From QQWI01 sp964522015 (GTDB lineage: Bacteria > Bacillota > Clostridia > Peptostreptococcales > Acidaminobacteraceae), in assembly GCA_964522015.1 (NCBI GenBank), contig CAZFST010000012.1, forward strand, positions 41,159 through 105,158: a stretch of 64,000 nt of DNA. Reading direction: 5' to 3'. This document shows, piece after piece, positions 8,261 to 16,812 of this stretch. A program made the translations under genes and the position numbers. Positions within the stretch are counted from its first letter, which is position 1; each line of letters starts with the position of its first letter. A model generated the notes under the pieces. The model saw only the letters and a program-made list of their open reading frames with translations, did not search any database and was not told where the DNA came from.

Positions 8261-9115
8261 GTGTTTACAATCACCCATAAGCAACAACTGAGCCTAGTGG
8301 TTTTTCAAATGACCATCCGTGCCCCACATATATGTCATAATGCCAAACCAGGTCAATTTGTAATCGTCATGATTGAAGAAGATGGGGAACGGATTCCCCT
8401 AACCATTGCGGATACCAACTGTACCGACGAAACGATCTGCCTGATTTTCCAGGCGGTTGGGTATTCTACTAATCTGATGGCTACCATGAACGTTGGAGAT
8501 CAACTGGCTGGTGTTTTAGGCCCCTTGGGCGAAGCCGCCCCTATTGAAGGGTATCAAAACGTACTTGTAATTGGTGGTGGCGTTGGCATAGCCCCACTTT
8601 ACCCTCAAGTGAAGGCGTTATATGAAAGTGGTGCTCGGGTTGAAGCCATTTTAGGCGGCAGAGACTGCGAAGCGATTATCTTAAAAGAAGGCTTTACTCA
8701 ACATACCCATATGATGCACTTTGCAACCGACGATGGTTCCCTAGGGCATAAAGGTTTTGTGACTGAAATTTTAAAATCTTTACTGGATGCTAATCACAGT
8801 GCCCTTTCAAGTGGCATTCAACCCTACGACCTGGTTATTGCAATTGGTCCAATGGGTATGATGCGGGCGGTTTGCCAAATTACAAAGCCCTATCACCTAA
8901 AGACCAATGTTTCTCTGAATCCAATTATGATTGACGGCACTGGTATGTGCGGGGGGTGCCGCGTGACAGTCGGGGGCAAAACTCAATTTGCTTGCGTCCA
9001 TGGACCTGATTTTGATGGCCACCTAGTAGACTTTGAATCAGCTATGCTCAGACAAAATCGCTATGTGGATCAGGAGCGGCATATTTGCAATATCACTACT
9101 GGGGGGGTTGCCTAA
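8261..9115 (+). CDS. nfnA: NfnA-like FAD/[2Fe-2S] NAD(H)-binding subunit
   Basis: This 284-residue protein is of the PyrK/ferredoxin-NADP reductase type. It has an N-terminal FAD-binding barrel (PGQFVIV, RIPLTIAD), an NAD-binding half (VLVIGGGVGIAPLYPQV near residue 105) and a C-terminal [2Fe-2S] loop GTGMCGGCRV...FACVHGPDFD around residues 228-250. With the downstream GltA-like subunit it matches NfnAB, the electron-bifurcating transhydrogenase that couples reduced ferredoxin and NADH to NADP+ reduction; the same pair has also been called sulfide dehydrogenase. The start is GTG, with AAAAAGGA about 11 bp upstream. Its stop overlaps the next start (TAATG). Confidence 0.88.
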   Translation: MFTITHKQQLSLVVFQMTIRAPHICHNAKPGQFVIVMIEEDGERIPLTIADTNCTDETICLIFQAVGYSTNLMATMNVGDQLAGVLGPLGEAAPIEGYQNVLVIGGGVGIAPLYPQVKALYESGARVEAILGGRDCEAIILKEGFTQHTHMMHFATDDGSLGHKGFVTEILKSLLDANHSALSSGIQPYDLVIAIGPMGMMRAVCQITKPYHLKTNVSLNPIMIDGTGMCGGCRVTVGGKTQFACVHGPDFDGHLVDFESAMLRQNRYVDQERHICNITTGGVA

Positions 9116-10518
9116 TGGGTGTGAAAAAGCGATTTAAGACGCCAGTTGGTGAACTGCCACCCCTTGAGCGTAATCAAAATTTTGAAGAAGTTGTCCTTGG
9201 ATACACTGTGGAAGAAGCCGTTGCCGAGAGCCTTCGCTGTTTGGAGTGCAAAGATGCCCCTTGTAAAGCTGGGTGCCCCGTGGGGGTTGATATACCAGGC
9301 TTTATTCATCATGTTAAAAATCAAGACTTTGCTGCAGCCTACGCTGTGATTACCGAGGAAAATGCACTGCCAGCCATTTGTGGCCGAGTTTGCCCACAAG
9401 AAACCCAGTGTGAGGGCAGATGCGTGCGGATTAAAGCCGGGGAATCAGTTGCTATTGGTAGGTTAGAGGGCTTTGTAGCCGACTATATGGAAGAGCAAGA
9501 AAGCGAACACAGTGATACACATGATAAAAACCAAAGAAATTTGACAATCATCGCACAAAAGAAGGTTGCCGTGATTGGTTCAGGCCCTGCAGGCCTTACC
9601 TGTGCCTTTGAACTGGCCAAGGCTGGGGCTTCAGTGACTCTTTTTGAAGCCCTGCATAAAATCGGAGGGGTTCTCACCTATGGCATTCCGGAGTTCAGAT
9701 TACCAAAACGTTTAGTGGAAAAAGAACGCCTAAAGCTTGAGCGCCTAGGGGTTAATATTCAAACCAATACTTTGATTGGCCGTAGCTTCACCATTGAGCA
9801 GTTAAAGGAGCAGGGGTTTGAAGCTGTCTTTATCGGCAGCGGTGCGGGTCTTCCTAAATTCATGGACATACCAGGTGAGAACTTTAAAGGGGTCTATTCT
9901 GCCAACGAGTATCTCACCCGTGTTAATTTAATGAAAGCGTATCAGGATGACGCCAAAACACCCATCCAGCAAAGTCAACAGGTGGTTGTGATTGGGGGCG
10001 GCAATGTGGCAATGGATGCAGCCAGAACGGCCAAGCGTTTAGGGGCTGAATCTGTCACCATTGTTTACCGTCGAGGGGAAGATGAACTACCAGCCCGAAA
10101 GGAAGAAATTCACCACGCCAAAGAAGAAGGTATTTTATTTCAAACATTGAATAGCCCCCTAGAGATTACAGGAATTGATTATGCCGTTACGGGCCTTGTA
10201 TGCCAAAAAATGACCCTGGGTGACCCCGATGCCTCTAACCGCAGAAGTCCAGTGCCAATTCCAGATGCCCTTCACAACATACCTTGTGATACCGTCATTA
10301 TTGCCATTGGGCAAAATCCTAATCCACTGATTCAAATGACGACCCCCTCCCTAGAAACCCACACATGGGGTGGCATCAAGGCTGATGTCCTTAGCATGGC
10401 CACCAACCTCGGTGGTATTTACGCAGGGGGCGACGCTGTTACAGGTGCCGCCACAGTGATCAAGGCCATGGGGGCTGGGAAAATTGCAGCAAGAGAAATG
10501 CTCCGCCCAACAGAGTAA
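9115..10518 (+). CDS. nfnB: NfnB/GltA-like NADPH-binding iron-sulfur flavoprotein
   Basis: This 467-residue partner of NfnA has an N-terminal dihydropyrimidine-dehydrogenase-type double cluster region (CLECKDAPCKAGCP, then CGRVCPQETQCEGRC), an FAD-binding motif (GSGPAGLTCA near residue 155) and an NADPH-binding motif (IGGGNVAMDAA near residue 298), ending with AGGDAVTGAATV. Homologues are annotated as glutamate synthase small chain, but no large chain is nearby and the coupling to nfnA favours the Nfn transhydrogenase. The ATG at 9115 overlaps the nfnA stop and follows a GGGGGGG ribosome binding site, which rules out the earlier in-frame start. Confidence 0.9.
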   Translation: MGVKKRFKTPVGELPPLERNQNFEEVVLGYTVEEAVAESLRCLECKDAPCKAGCPVGVDIPGFIHHVKNQDFAAAYAVITEENALPAICGRVCPQETQCEGRCVRIKAGESVAIGRLEGFVADYMEEQESEHSDTHDKNQRNLTIIAQKKVAVIGSGPAGLTCAFELAKAGASVTLFEALHKIGGVLTYGIPEFRLPKRLVEKERLKLERLGVNIQTNTLIGRSFTIEQLKEQGFEAVFIGSGAGLPKFMDIPGENFKGVYSANEYLTRVNLMKAYQDDAKTPIQQSQQVVVIGGGNVAMDAARTAKRLGAESVTIVYRRGEDELPARKEEIHHAKEEGILFQTLNSPLEITGIDYAVTGLVCQKMTLGDPDASNRRSPVPIPDALHNIPCDTVIIAIGQNPNPLIQMTTPSLETHTWGGIKADVLSMATNLGGIYAGGDAVTGAATVIKAMGAGKIAAREMLRPTE

Positions 10519-10549
10519 GATGATAATCTACATTTAAAAGGAGCGTCCT

Positions 10550-12262
10550 ATGCTAAAAAAAATACTGGCCATAACCTTATCCCTTAGTATTTGTTTATCC
10601 ACTGCAACACCTTCATTTGCAGCCACTACAAAGCTAGCCCTAGCCCCGGATGGGATGTACCCACTGCGCCAAGTGGTGGAGAGTACAGGCTCTAAGCTCA
10701 CCTTTAACAGCAAGGCACAGACTCTCTCCATTAACCTCCCTAACGGACCACTGGAAATCAATCTTAAAAATCAAGGGATGACCCTTAACGGGGTGCCCCT
10801 CAAAACAAAATACACCTTTAAATCCATCAAAGGTGTGACTTATGTCCCTAAAGATTTTATACAAAAATCCCTGGGCATTCAGTTAGCTCCAGACACCGAT
10901 GCAAAAAAAGTCGTCTTGCAATCTTGGCCTCAATCTCTTGAAACAAAAGGCCTACCAGCAGCATCCCTTGCCATCCAAACTAAAATTTCCAAATACCTTA
11001 CAACAGCAGAACTCAATAATCAATTTTCTGGCCAAGTCCTTGTGGCAAAAGGCAATCAGATTCTTTTACACAGGGCCTATGGTGAAGCAAATCACACCAC
11101 GGGAGCCAAAAACAACGTTGAATCAACCTTTGCAGTGGGCTCTATCACAAAGCAAATGACAGCTGCTGCAATCATCCAACTTGCCCAGCAACAAAAGTTG
11201 AGCTACAGTGACTTACTCTCAAAGTATCTGCCAAATGTGCCCTACGCGGATAAAATCACCTTACACCAACTGCTCACCCATACTGCTGGTCTATACAATA
11301 TTACCGATGTTTTTGGAGCCTTGGATAAGGTAGACATTAGTAAAGTCAACAACGACTATTTAATTGGCCTAATTGGCACTAACCCACCTCGCTTTGAACC
11401 TGGCACTAAATTCGAATACTCCAATACCGGTTATTTCTTGCTTGGTCTCGTTGTGGAAGCCGTCTCAAAACAAACCTTAGAAACTTATATGCAGGACAAT
11501 CTCTTTAAACCCGCAGCTCTCAAGCGGACAATTGCCGCAATCAATGTCAATCAGGATAAAATCACATCTAAAGGATATCTTGGTGACAAGTCAACACTGG
11601 ACATAGGTGGTCTTGACAATATACTGCTGAATGTAGCAGGTGGTGCAGGGATGATAGCCTCTACCACAGAGGACCTTTACAAGTGGAATAATGCCCTTTA
11701 TGGTGGTAAAATCATTTTGCCAGAGAATGTTTTATACATGAATGGCCAACAGCCTAACCTCAACCCACTTCAAAACTATGGTTATGGACTTAGCTTTAGT
11801 CAAGGGGATAACGGTCTTGAAATTTCTCACAATGGGAATACACCAGGTTTTACAGGTTACAATGGCTTTTTTCCTGACAAACAAATACAAATTGTCATTC
11901 TAAGTAATACTGGCTATGCTGATTTACTAACCGTTAAATCAGCCATCCTTAGTCTTTTAGCCGGTAAAGAAGTCACCACTGCCCCAAGCGCACCTTCCTT
12001 TAATGTCCCAGAGTCGACTCTCCAAAAGTATGTCGGAAACTATGAGATACCACAATTGTTTAAAATTAAAGTGACTCTTAAAGATGGCAAATTAGTCTTA
12101 AATGCAGATGGTTTTCCAGTGATGACTCTTTCGGCCACGTCACTGACTGCCTTTGAAGAAAAGGCGAATATGCTGACCGTTACTTTTGACAGCCCTGATC
12201 AACCAACCCATTTAATTTTAAAACGTGGGCCCATAGAATTTAAAGCTGACAAGATTCAGTAA
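10550..12262 (+). CDS. Secreted serine beta-lactamase-like hydrolase with N-terminal Cu-amine-oxidase-like domain
   Basis: This 570-residue exported protein begins with a signal peptide (cleavage near SFAA, residue 25). Residues about 28-120 resemble the copper amine oxidase N-terminal domain common in clostridial surface proteins. Residues about 140-470 are a class C beta-lactamase/penicillin-binding fold: SITK near residue 200 supplies the Ser and Lys, YSNTGY near 288 gives the Y-x-N, and HNGNTPG near 427 replaces the KTG box. A C-terminal beta domain (residues about 485-570) resembles DUF3471-type tails. It may be a peptidase or esterase acting on peptidoglycan-related D-amino-acid substrates; antibiotic hydrolysis is not implied. 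AAAGGAG precedes the ATG. Confidence 0.85.
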   Translation: MLKKILAITLSLSICLSTATPSFAATTKLALAPDGMYPLRQVVESTGSKLTFNSKAQTLSINLPNGPLEINLKNQGMTLNGVPLKTKYTFKSIKGVTYVPKDFIQKSLGIQLAPDTDAKKVVLQSWPQSLETKGLPAASLAIQTKISKYLTTAELNNQFSGQVLVAKGNQILLHRAYGEANHTTGAKNNVESTFAVGSITKQMTAAAIIQLAQQQKLSYSDLLSKYLPNVPYADKITLHQLLTHTAGLYNITDVFGALDKVDISKVNNDYLIGLIGTNPPRFEPGTKFEYSNTGYFLLGLVVEAVSKQTLETYMQDNLFKPAALKRTIAAINVNQDKITSKGYLGDKSTLDIGGLDNILLNVAGGAGMIASTTEDLYKWNNALYGGKIILPENVLYMNGQQPNLNPLQNYGYGLSFSQGDNGLEISHNGNTPGFTGYNGFFPDKQIQIVILSNTGYADLLTVKSAILSLLAGKEVTTAPSAPSFNVPESTLQKYVGNYEIPQLFKIKVTLKDGKLVLNADGFPVMTLSATSLTAFEEKANMLTVTFDSPDQPTHLILKRGPIEFKADKIQ

Positions 12263-12317
12263 TTAAGAATGAAAACATCACTGAGTTGAACAATCACTGC
12301 AAGTGCTCATTACATCG

Positions 12318-12358
12318 AAGCTGGTTATTGCGGATATCACATCTGCCATGACCAGCTT
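12318..12358 (+). terminator. Possible weak terminator
   Basis: AAGCTGGT at 12318-12325 pairs with ACCAGCTT at 12351-12358, followed by a T-rich stretch with interruptions. The long loop makes it a weak candidate for ending the hydrolase transcript before the LRR lipoprotein gene. Confidence 0.35.
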
Positions 12359-12425
12359 TCTTGGGTTTTAGCAGTGCAAAATCGGGTATCTTTTGGGATA
12401 GAAAAACTGCCCAAGGAGGCCCCCT

Positions 12426-13349
12426 ATGAAAAGAAGATTGCTCACCGTGATACTCTGTCTTATCTGTATTCTTTCAATAATCATCCTACTCAGCGCCTGT
12501 CAGAAGGCACCCCAATCCCAGCCACTGTCCCTTGAAACCCTGCCAAAAGAAGAGAACAAAACCGAAACGATTACAACTGAAGCCCCAGCCACCACTGAAG
12601 CACCTGGTTCTCAAGTTGTGATTTTTAAAGACTCAGGCCTTGAAAAATACGTACGGGATAGCTTAAAAAAGTCAACCGGCGACATCTTTGCTTCTGATAT
12701 GCAAACCCTTGGCACCATTTATCTTAGTGATAATGTGGCCTCCGACCTTACAGGCCTTGAGTATGCTACAAACACGTCAAGTATTATGATTGTTCACTGT
12801 ACCATTAAATCCCTTGAACCCCTGGCCAAACTGAAGAATCTTCCCTACCTTCATATCTCTTACTCAACAGTTGAAGCCGTGCCTCAAGTCGTGTCATGGG
12901 AAAATATCAGGGCCTTTGCTCTAATTGAATCAAAAATTCCTAACATTGACTTCTTGACGCCAATCACGACACTTCAGACATTTGTTGATACCACCAGCGG
13001 CTTAACCTCCTTAGAACCCATTCGCAACAGTCGGGACTTAGTCACCATAGATTTTAGTGACAGTGGGGTAACTGATCTTAGTCCCTTAAAGGACATGGCT
13101 AAAATTGAATCCCTAAGCTTTGTGCGCAATCAAGTCACCAGTCTGGATGGCTTTGAAACCCTCACCAATTTATCAACTCTTAATCTTTCCTATAACAAAA
13201 TTGCAGATCTAGTTCCCATCATGAATCTGACTAAGTTGACAGAGATTACAGCATGGGAAAGTCCAGATAAGAGTCAATGGCTTATAGATCGGGTTCAGCT
13301 GGAATCCCTTCAGATGAAAGGTATCAAAGTACTTTATGACGGCGACTAA
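12426..13349 (+). CDS. Leucine-rich-repeat lipoprotein
   Basis: This 307-residue protein has a lipoprotein signal (LLSAC, Cys25), a Thr/Glu/Pro-rich spacer to about residue 60, and a row of leucine-rich repeats resembling the internalin/SDS22 type. The later copies are clearest (VTDLSPLKDMAKIESL, VTSLDGFETLTNLSTL, IADLVPIMNLTKL). It should be anchored on the outer membrane face and probably binds a protein or polymer; the ligand is unknown. AAGGAGG lies just before the ATG. A bidirectional terminator follows. Confidence 0.82.
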   Translation: MKRRLLTVILCLICILSIIILLSACQKAPQSQPLSLETLPKEENKTETITTEAPATTEAPGSQVVIFKDSGLEKYVRDSLKKSTGDIFASDMQTLGTIYLSDNVASDLTGLEYATNTSSIMIVHCTIKSLEPLAKLKNLPYLHISYSTVEAVPQVVSWENIRAFALIESKIPNIDFLTPITTLQTFVDTTSGLTSLEPIRNSRDLVTIDFSDSGVTDLSPLKDMAKIESLSFVRNQVTSLDGFETLTNLSTLNLSYNKIADLVPIMNLTKLTEITAWESPDKSQWLIDRVQLESLQMKGIKVLYDGD

Positions 13350-13372
13350 TCAAAGATAACTTTGGTCCATGG

Positions 13373-13401
13373 AAAAAGCGCCTTCTACTGAAGGCGCTTT
13401 T
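13373..13401. terminator. Bidirectional terminator
   Basis: AAAAAGCGCCTTC pairs with GAAGGCGCTTTT across a short loop, with A and T runs on both sides. It separates the convergent LRR lipoprotein gene and the secreted chitin-binding-like gene. Confidence 0.85.
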
Positions 13402-13431
13402 CATCGTTTAACTAGGGTTTAAGTTAGTCGG

Positions 13432-14154
13432 TTATTTCCAAAACCAGATGCCGGGTGCTCCTGGGTACCAGTTTGGGGCATCTGCTGAATGTGCAAATGT
13501 ACAAGTCCAAATTTTACCTTCGTAGGTGACTTTGTCGCCAACTTGATAAGTCACATTAAGTGCCCAGGCGTTATCCTCTTGATCCTTAATTGGTGTCCAC
13601 TGTGCATAAACAGTTCTTGGTGTTTTTTCAGAAATAATTAGATTGGGTGAAATTTTTGTGCCACCCACAGCTTTATTGTAAAAACCTTTAAGTGTATAAC
13701 CCTCTTTTGTGGCATCGGGAAATCCATATTGTTTAAAGGCATAACCAGTGACAAATGTAAAGGGATTTGCCCAATGGGACGAGCCACCTTGTAGTTTAAA
13801 ATTGATATTAATTTGATACCGTGCTATCATTTCAACAGGTCCATAGGAGTTGAACTGCGAACCCGGTTGCAGTTGTGCCTCTTCTTTTATATAGTTGCCA
13901 TTTACATCTGTTTTACCAGGGTAGTAGCTCACATGCCATGCTGAAAAATCAGGTGCATTTCTAGTAACTTGCGGTGCCCAAATGGTCTCGCCCTGCTTGT
14001 AAGTATCGAGGTCATAGCGTTCACCTTCAAAGTTTTGGTTAATCACTGTGACTTTAATAGGCTCTTTTGTGTCAGCGTTTGCAGCGAAGCTAGGTAAAAA
14101 TGACGTTAATGCTAGTAAACCAACCATTAATAATGCTAGTGCTTTCTTCTTCAT
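13432..14154 (-). CDS. Secreted InlB-B-repeat protein with chitin-binding-like C-terminus
   Basis: This 240-residue protein has a signal peptide (cleavage after SFAA, about residue 25), a beta-rich middle that ends in a Listeria-Bacteroides-type repeat (YTLKGFYNKAVGGTKI...TVYAQWTP), and a C-terminal module of about 45 residues: W..NVTYQVGDKVTYEGKIW..., rich in aromatic residues. The latter is a carbohydrate-binding module 5/12 signature. It is probably released or wall associated and binds polysaccharide; no catalytic domain is visible. A GGGGGG stretch precedes the ATG. Confidence 0.8.
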   Translation of the reverse strand: MKKKALALLMVGLLALTSFLPSFAANADTKEPIKVTVINQNFEGERYDLDTYKQGETIWAPQVTRNAPDFSAWHVSYYPGKTDVNGNYIKEEAQLQPGSQFNSYGPVEMIARYQININFKLQGGSSHWANPFTFVTGYAFKQYGFPDATKEGYTLKGFYNKAVGGTKISPNLIISEKTPRTVYAQWTPIKDQEDNAWALNVTYQVGDKVTYEGKIWTCTFAHSADAPNWYPGAPGIWFWK

Positions 14155-14238
14155 AAAAACCCCCCTTATATAGATGATTTCATTTTAACACATCGTAAGT
14201 TAAAGCGCTATAACTATCGAGCAAATAATGAGGTGAAT

Positions 14239-15204
14239 ATGAAACACTACCGACTACTGGGTATTTTACTGATGCTCGAAAACCACGGGGTATTAACAGC
14301 AAAACACATGGCTGACCACTTTGAGGTTTCTACCCGCACCATCTACAGAGACCTGGACTGCCTTAGTGAAGCGGGCTATAGCGTCATCACCGAGAGCGGC
14401 AAAGGGGGTGGCATTTCTCTGGGCCATAATAAGCGTCTACGGGTCAATGCCATGGACGAAATAGAACTGGCCCGCCTGATTGACAAGCTATCCCTCTATG
14501 ATGCCAAAGACCCCATCGACCATAATTTGATGCTTAAAATTAGAGGACAACTCCCCACTGATAGCCAAACCGCTTTTGATAAGCTAATGACAAGTTATTT
14601 AGTGGATTCTAAGACCTGGTCTGGGGCTCAGCAACCGGATAACCAGACACTGACCCTCATTCAGCGGGGGATTATCAATAATCAGAAGTTGCAGTTTGGA
14701 TATACTAGCGCTAACCATAAAAATAGTCAACGGGTGGTTTGGCCCCAGGGGATTGTTAAAAAGGCAGGGATGGATTATTTGGTGGGATTTTGTGAACTGC
14801 GAAGTGAGATGCGGACTTTTAAGCTGGTTCATATTCAAAACATGGTCCTAATGGATGCTTATTTTACGCAAAAGGAGCACTTTGATTTAAGGCAGTACTG
14901 GGATAAGAGTATGACCTCCCTGAGGGAAACCCGCTATAACAGTGCCTTAAACCTGGATGCGACCCTGTTAAAATACCCAGTGACCCTTGCTTCTGAGTCA
15001 AATCTGGAAACCTTGCTTTCGGGAATTAATGTGACCCCTTTACAGACTGGTGGCTATCTTTGCGATTTAATTAGCGAAGACTTTGCGGTCAATCAGCTCT
15101 TTAGAATGGCAGACAAAGTTAAAATTATGGCCCCAGTTGCTTTAAGAAATCGTCTCATTGAAAGGGCTAAGGGAATCATCGCCCAACAGAGGGCCATTGA
15201 CTAA
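14239..15204 (+). CDS. YafY/DeoR-type HTH regulator with WYL domain
   Basis: A transcription factor of about 321 residues with an N-terminal winged HTH (MLENHGVLTAKHMADHF...STRTIYRDLDCLSEAGY, residues about 8-50) and a WYL effector domain (residues about 135-220). WYL domains sense nucleic-acid or other ligands in many repressors. GAGGTG lies 5 bp before the ATG at 14239, so I prefer it to the GTG at 14233. The gene is followed after 118 bp by a GyrI-like ligand-binding protein, a common pairing, and a palindrome in that gap is a candidate operator. Confidence 0.88.
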   Translation: MKHYRLLGILLMLENHGVLTAKHMADHFEVSTRTIYRDLDCLSEAGYSVITESGKGGGISLGHNKRLRVNAMDEIELARLIDKLSLYDAKDPIDHNLMLKIRGQLPTDSQTAFDKLMTSYLVDSKTWSGAQQPDNQTLTLIQRGIINNQKLQFGYTSANHKNSQRVVWPQGIVKKAGMDYLVGFCELRSEMRTFKLVHIQNMVLMDAYFTQKEHFDLRQYWDKSMTSLRETRYNSALNLDATLLKYPVTLASESNLETLLSGINVTPLQTGGYLCDLISEDFAVNQLFRMADKVKIMAPVALRNRLIERAKGIIAQQRAID

Positions 15205-15239
15205 AAATAATTCAAAAAAATCTTGTCTGAATTATACGC

Positions 15240-15255
15240 TGACATACTGATGTCA
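15240..15255. promoter_or_regulatory. Candidate operator palindrome
   Basis: TGACATACTGATGTCA is a perfect 6-bp inverted repeat around a 4-bp centre, in the gap between the WYL regulator and the GyrI-like gene. It lies where a promoter for the latter would be expected, so the WYL regulator is the first candidate to bind it. Confidence 0.4.
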
Positions 15256-15322
15256 ACATATAGGGTGTATGATGGCATTGTAAACGTCAGTCGTCAATAG
15301 CAGTTGTTCAAGGAGGATTAAC

Positions 15323-15766
15323 ATGTCAGTTAAAATCGTAACACTTGAAGCACAAAAGGCAGTGGGTTTAGTCTACCGTGGTCAAAATGAAAATGGTGAA
15401 ATTCCAAGACTTTGGGATGTTTTTAATGGTCGTTACAAAGAGCTCAAACCTAGTAGTCCAGTGTGTTATGGCCTGTGCTACATGGACAGCGAAGATAACT
15501 CTTTTGCCTACATGGCCGGTGTCAGTGTTTCTGATTTAGAGACTGTCCCTGAGGGGATGGAAGTCACCTCTATACCAGCTGGTCATTATGCAGTCTTTAC
15601 CTTTACAGAGCACATCTCTAAAATCAAAGAGTTTTGGGATGAGATCTACACTCGCTACTTGCCAGAAAACAGCTTGGTGCCACTGAATCAAATGTCTTTT
15701 GAGCTCTACGATGAGCGGTTCCAGCAAAATGGGGAATGCGATATCTATATCCCAGTGGTGAAATAG
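15323..15766 (+). CDS. GyrI-like / AraC effector-binding domain protein
   Basis: This 147-residue stand-alone effector-binding domain fits the GyrI-like family (IPRLWDVFNGRYKEL near residue 28, IPAGHYAVFTFTEH near residue 89, YDERF near the end). These domains bind small drug-like ligands or quench toxic compounds and are often controlled by a linked YafY/WYL or AraC regulator. AAGGAGG lies 9 bp before the ATG. A strong hairpin follows the stop. Confidence 0.85.
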   Translation: MSVKIVTLEAQKAVGLVYRGQNENGEIPRLWDVFNGRYKELKPSSPVCYGLCYMDSEDNSFAYMAGVSVSDLETVPEGMEVTSIPAGHYAVFTFTEHISKIKEFWDEIYTRYLPENSLVPLNQMSFELYDERFQQNGECDIYIPVVK

Positions 15767-15774
15767 CAAAAAAT

Positions 15775-15821
15775 AATAGGGACGGCTCACTGTGATATGT
15801 CACAAGGAGTCCGTCCCTATT
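15775..15821. terminator. Bidirectional terminator with long stem
   Basis: AATAGGGACGG pairs with CCGTCCCTATT around a loop that itself contains a small stem (GTGA/TCAC). It separates convergent genes and overlaps the last codons of the HAD phosphatase gene. Confidence 0.65.
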
Positions 15822-16455
15822 GTATGATGTCAGTTAAAGTCTTTATACTTCTAACTCGCCTATCAAGTGCTAATTGTTGTGCTAAAACCGGCGCCCCATC
15901 TCTTTGAATGTGAATCACCTTTAAATTTGCCCCAAGAGCTGAGGTAATCCCAGAATCAGAGTCTTCTATCACTAAAATCTCCTTGTCCATCAAACCCAAT
16001 CGGGACTTACATAATTGATAAATAGCAGGATCAGGCTTTGTGGCAGCCACATCATTTGATGTGACAATGTGCTCAAACCAATGGGTCATCTCATAAGCTT
16101 TCATCACTTCAGAACCCTTACTTGAGGCTGTTGCAACGGCAATACGAATATCTTTCTCCCGGCAGTGCTCAATCAGACTAAGGGCATCTGGATAAAAAAT
16201 TTCCGGTTTATCCCTTAAAAGCATGTCGAAATGAACATCTTTCACTTTACCAATATTGTCAATTTCCAGCGCCGTGATTTCAGGCAACAAAGCCACAAGA
16301 CCAGCGTGACGCCCCCGACTTCTCAACTTTTGATTGTAAGCTTCAAGGGTTAAATCACAGCCATAAGGCAAAAGAGCAAATTGATAAGCTTCAAAATGCA
16401 AAGGCTCCGTATCAATAATCACACCATCCAAATCAAAAATAATCCCCCTAATCAA
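15817..16455 (-). CDS. HAD-superfamily phosphatase, beta-phosphoglucomutase-like
   Basis: A 212-residue HAD subfamily IA hydrolase. The nucleophile motif FDLDGVIIDTE is at residues 7-17, the second motif is VATASS near 107, and the third and fourth are around KPDPAIYQLC and VIEDSDSGITSA (residues about 141-168). The substrate is unknown; sugar phosphates are usual for this subgroup. The start is TTG, preceded by GAGGCGG inside the end of the upstream 61-codon gene, so the two are probably coupled. Confidence 0.88.
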   Translation of the reverse strand: MIRGIIFDLDGVIIDTEPLHFEAYQFALLPYGCDLTLEAYNQKLRSRGRHAGLVALLPEITALEIDNIGKVKDVHFDMLLRDKPEIFYPDALSLIEHCREKDIRIAVATASSKGSEVMKAYEMTHWFEHIVTSNDVAATKPDPAIYQLCKSRLGLMDKEILVIEDSDSGITSALGANLKVIHIQRDGAPVLAQQLALDRRVRSIKTLTDIIQ

Positions 16456-16633
16456 ACTTTACCGCCTCGTCACAGGCTCCAAAATAGTTACAGTGTGATG
16501 GGTGCATATCTTCCATTGCAAGCTCTCTGGCCAATGCTTTTAGCTGTTCTGGTGCCAAATCATGGATGTTTCCTTCAAATTGAGTGGCTACGTATTGCGT
16601 TTGGTTCTCCATTGACATTGTGTTTTTTTCCAT
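16448..16633 (-). CDS. Small protein of unknown function coupled to the HAD phosphatase
   Basis: A 61-residue acidic product with no domain I recognise. It has two cysteines and a histidine near the C-terminus (HPSHCNYFGACDE), which could bind metal. GGGAG lies 8 bp before the ATG, and the ribosome binding site of the HAD gene lies in its last codons with an 8-bp overlap, supporting it as a real gene. Function unknown. Confidence 0.6.
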   Translation of the reverse strand: MEKNTMSMENQTQYVATQFEGNIHDLAPEQLKALARELAMEDMHPSHCNYFGACDEAVKFD

Positions 16634-16812
16634 TTTATAATCTCCCTTTTGTCAGATAAACTCACATGCTTAGTTAAACCTTCCATTGCATAAATAGCCA
16701 TAAAGTTAGTTATTTGAAGGTGTTTAGCAAGCTGTTGTTCTGATTATAAGGGTGGCATCACCAAGTGTCAACGAGATTTGTCTGAAAATTCCGAGAAAAA
16801 CGTTTGCCTTTT

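Noticed and set aside
10550..12262. Antibiotic-resistance beta-lactamase
   Set aside because: The fold is shared, but the HxG in place of KTG and the attached N-terminal domain fit a general serine hydrolase; resistance cannot be inferred.
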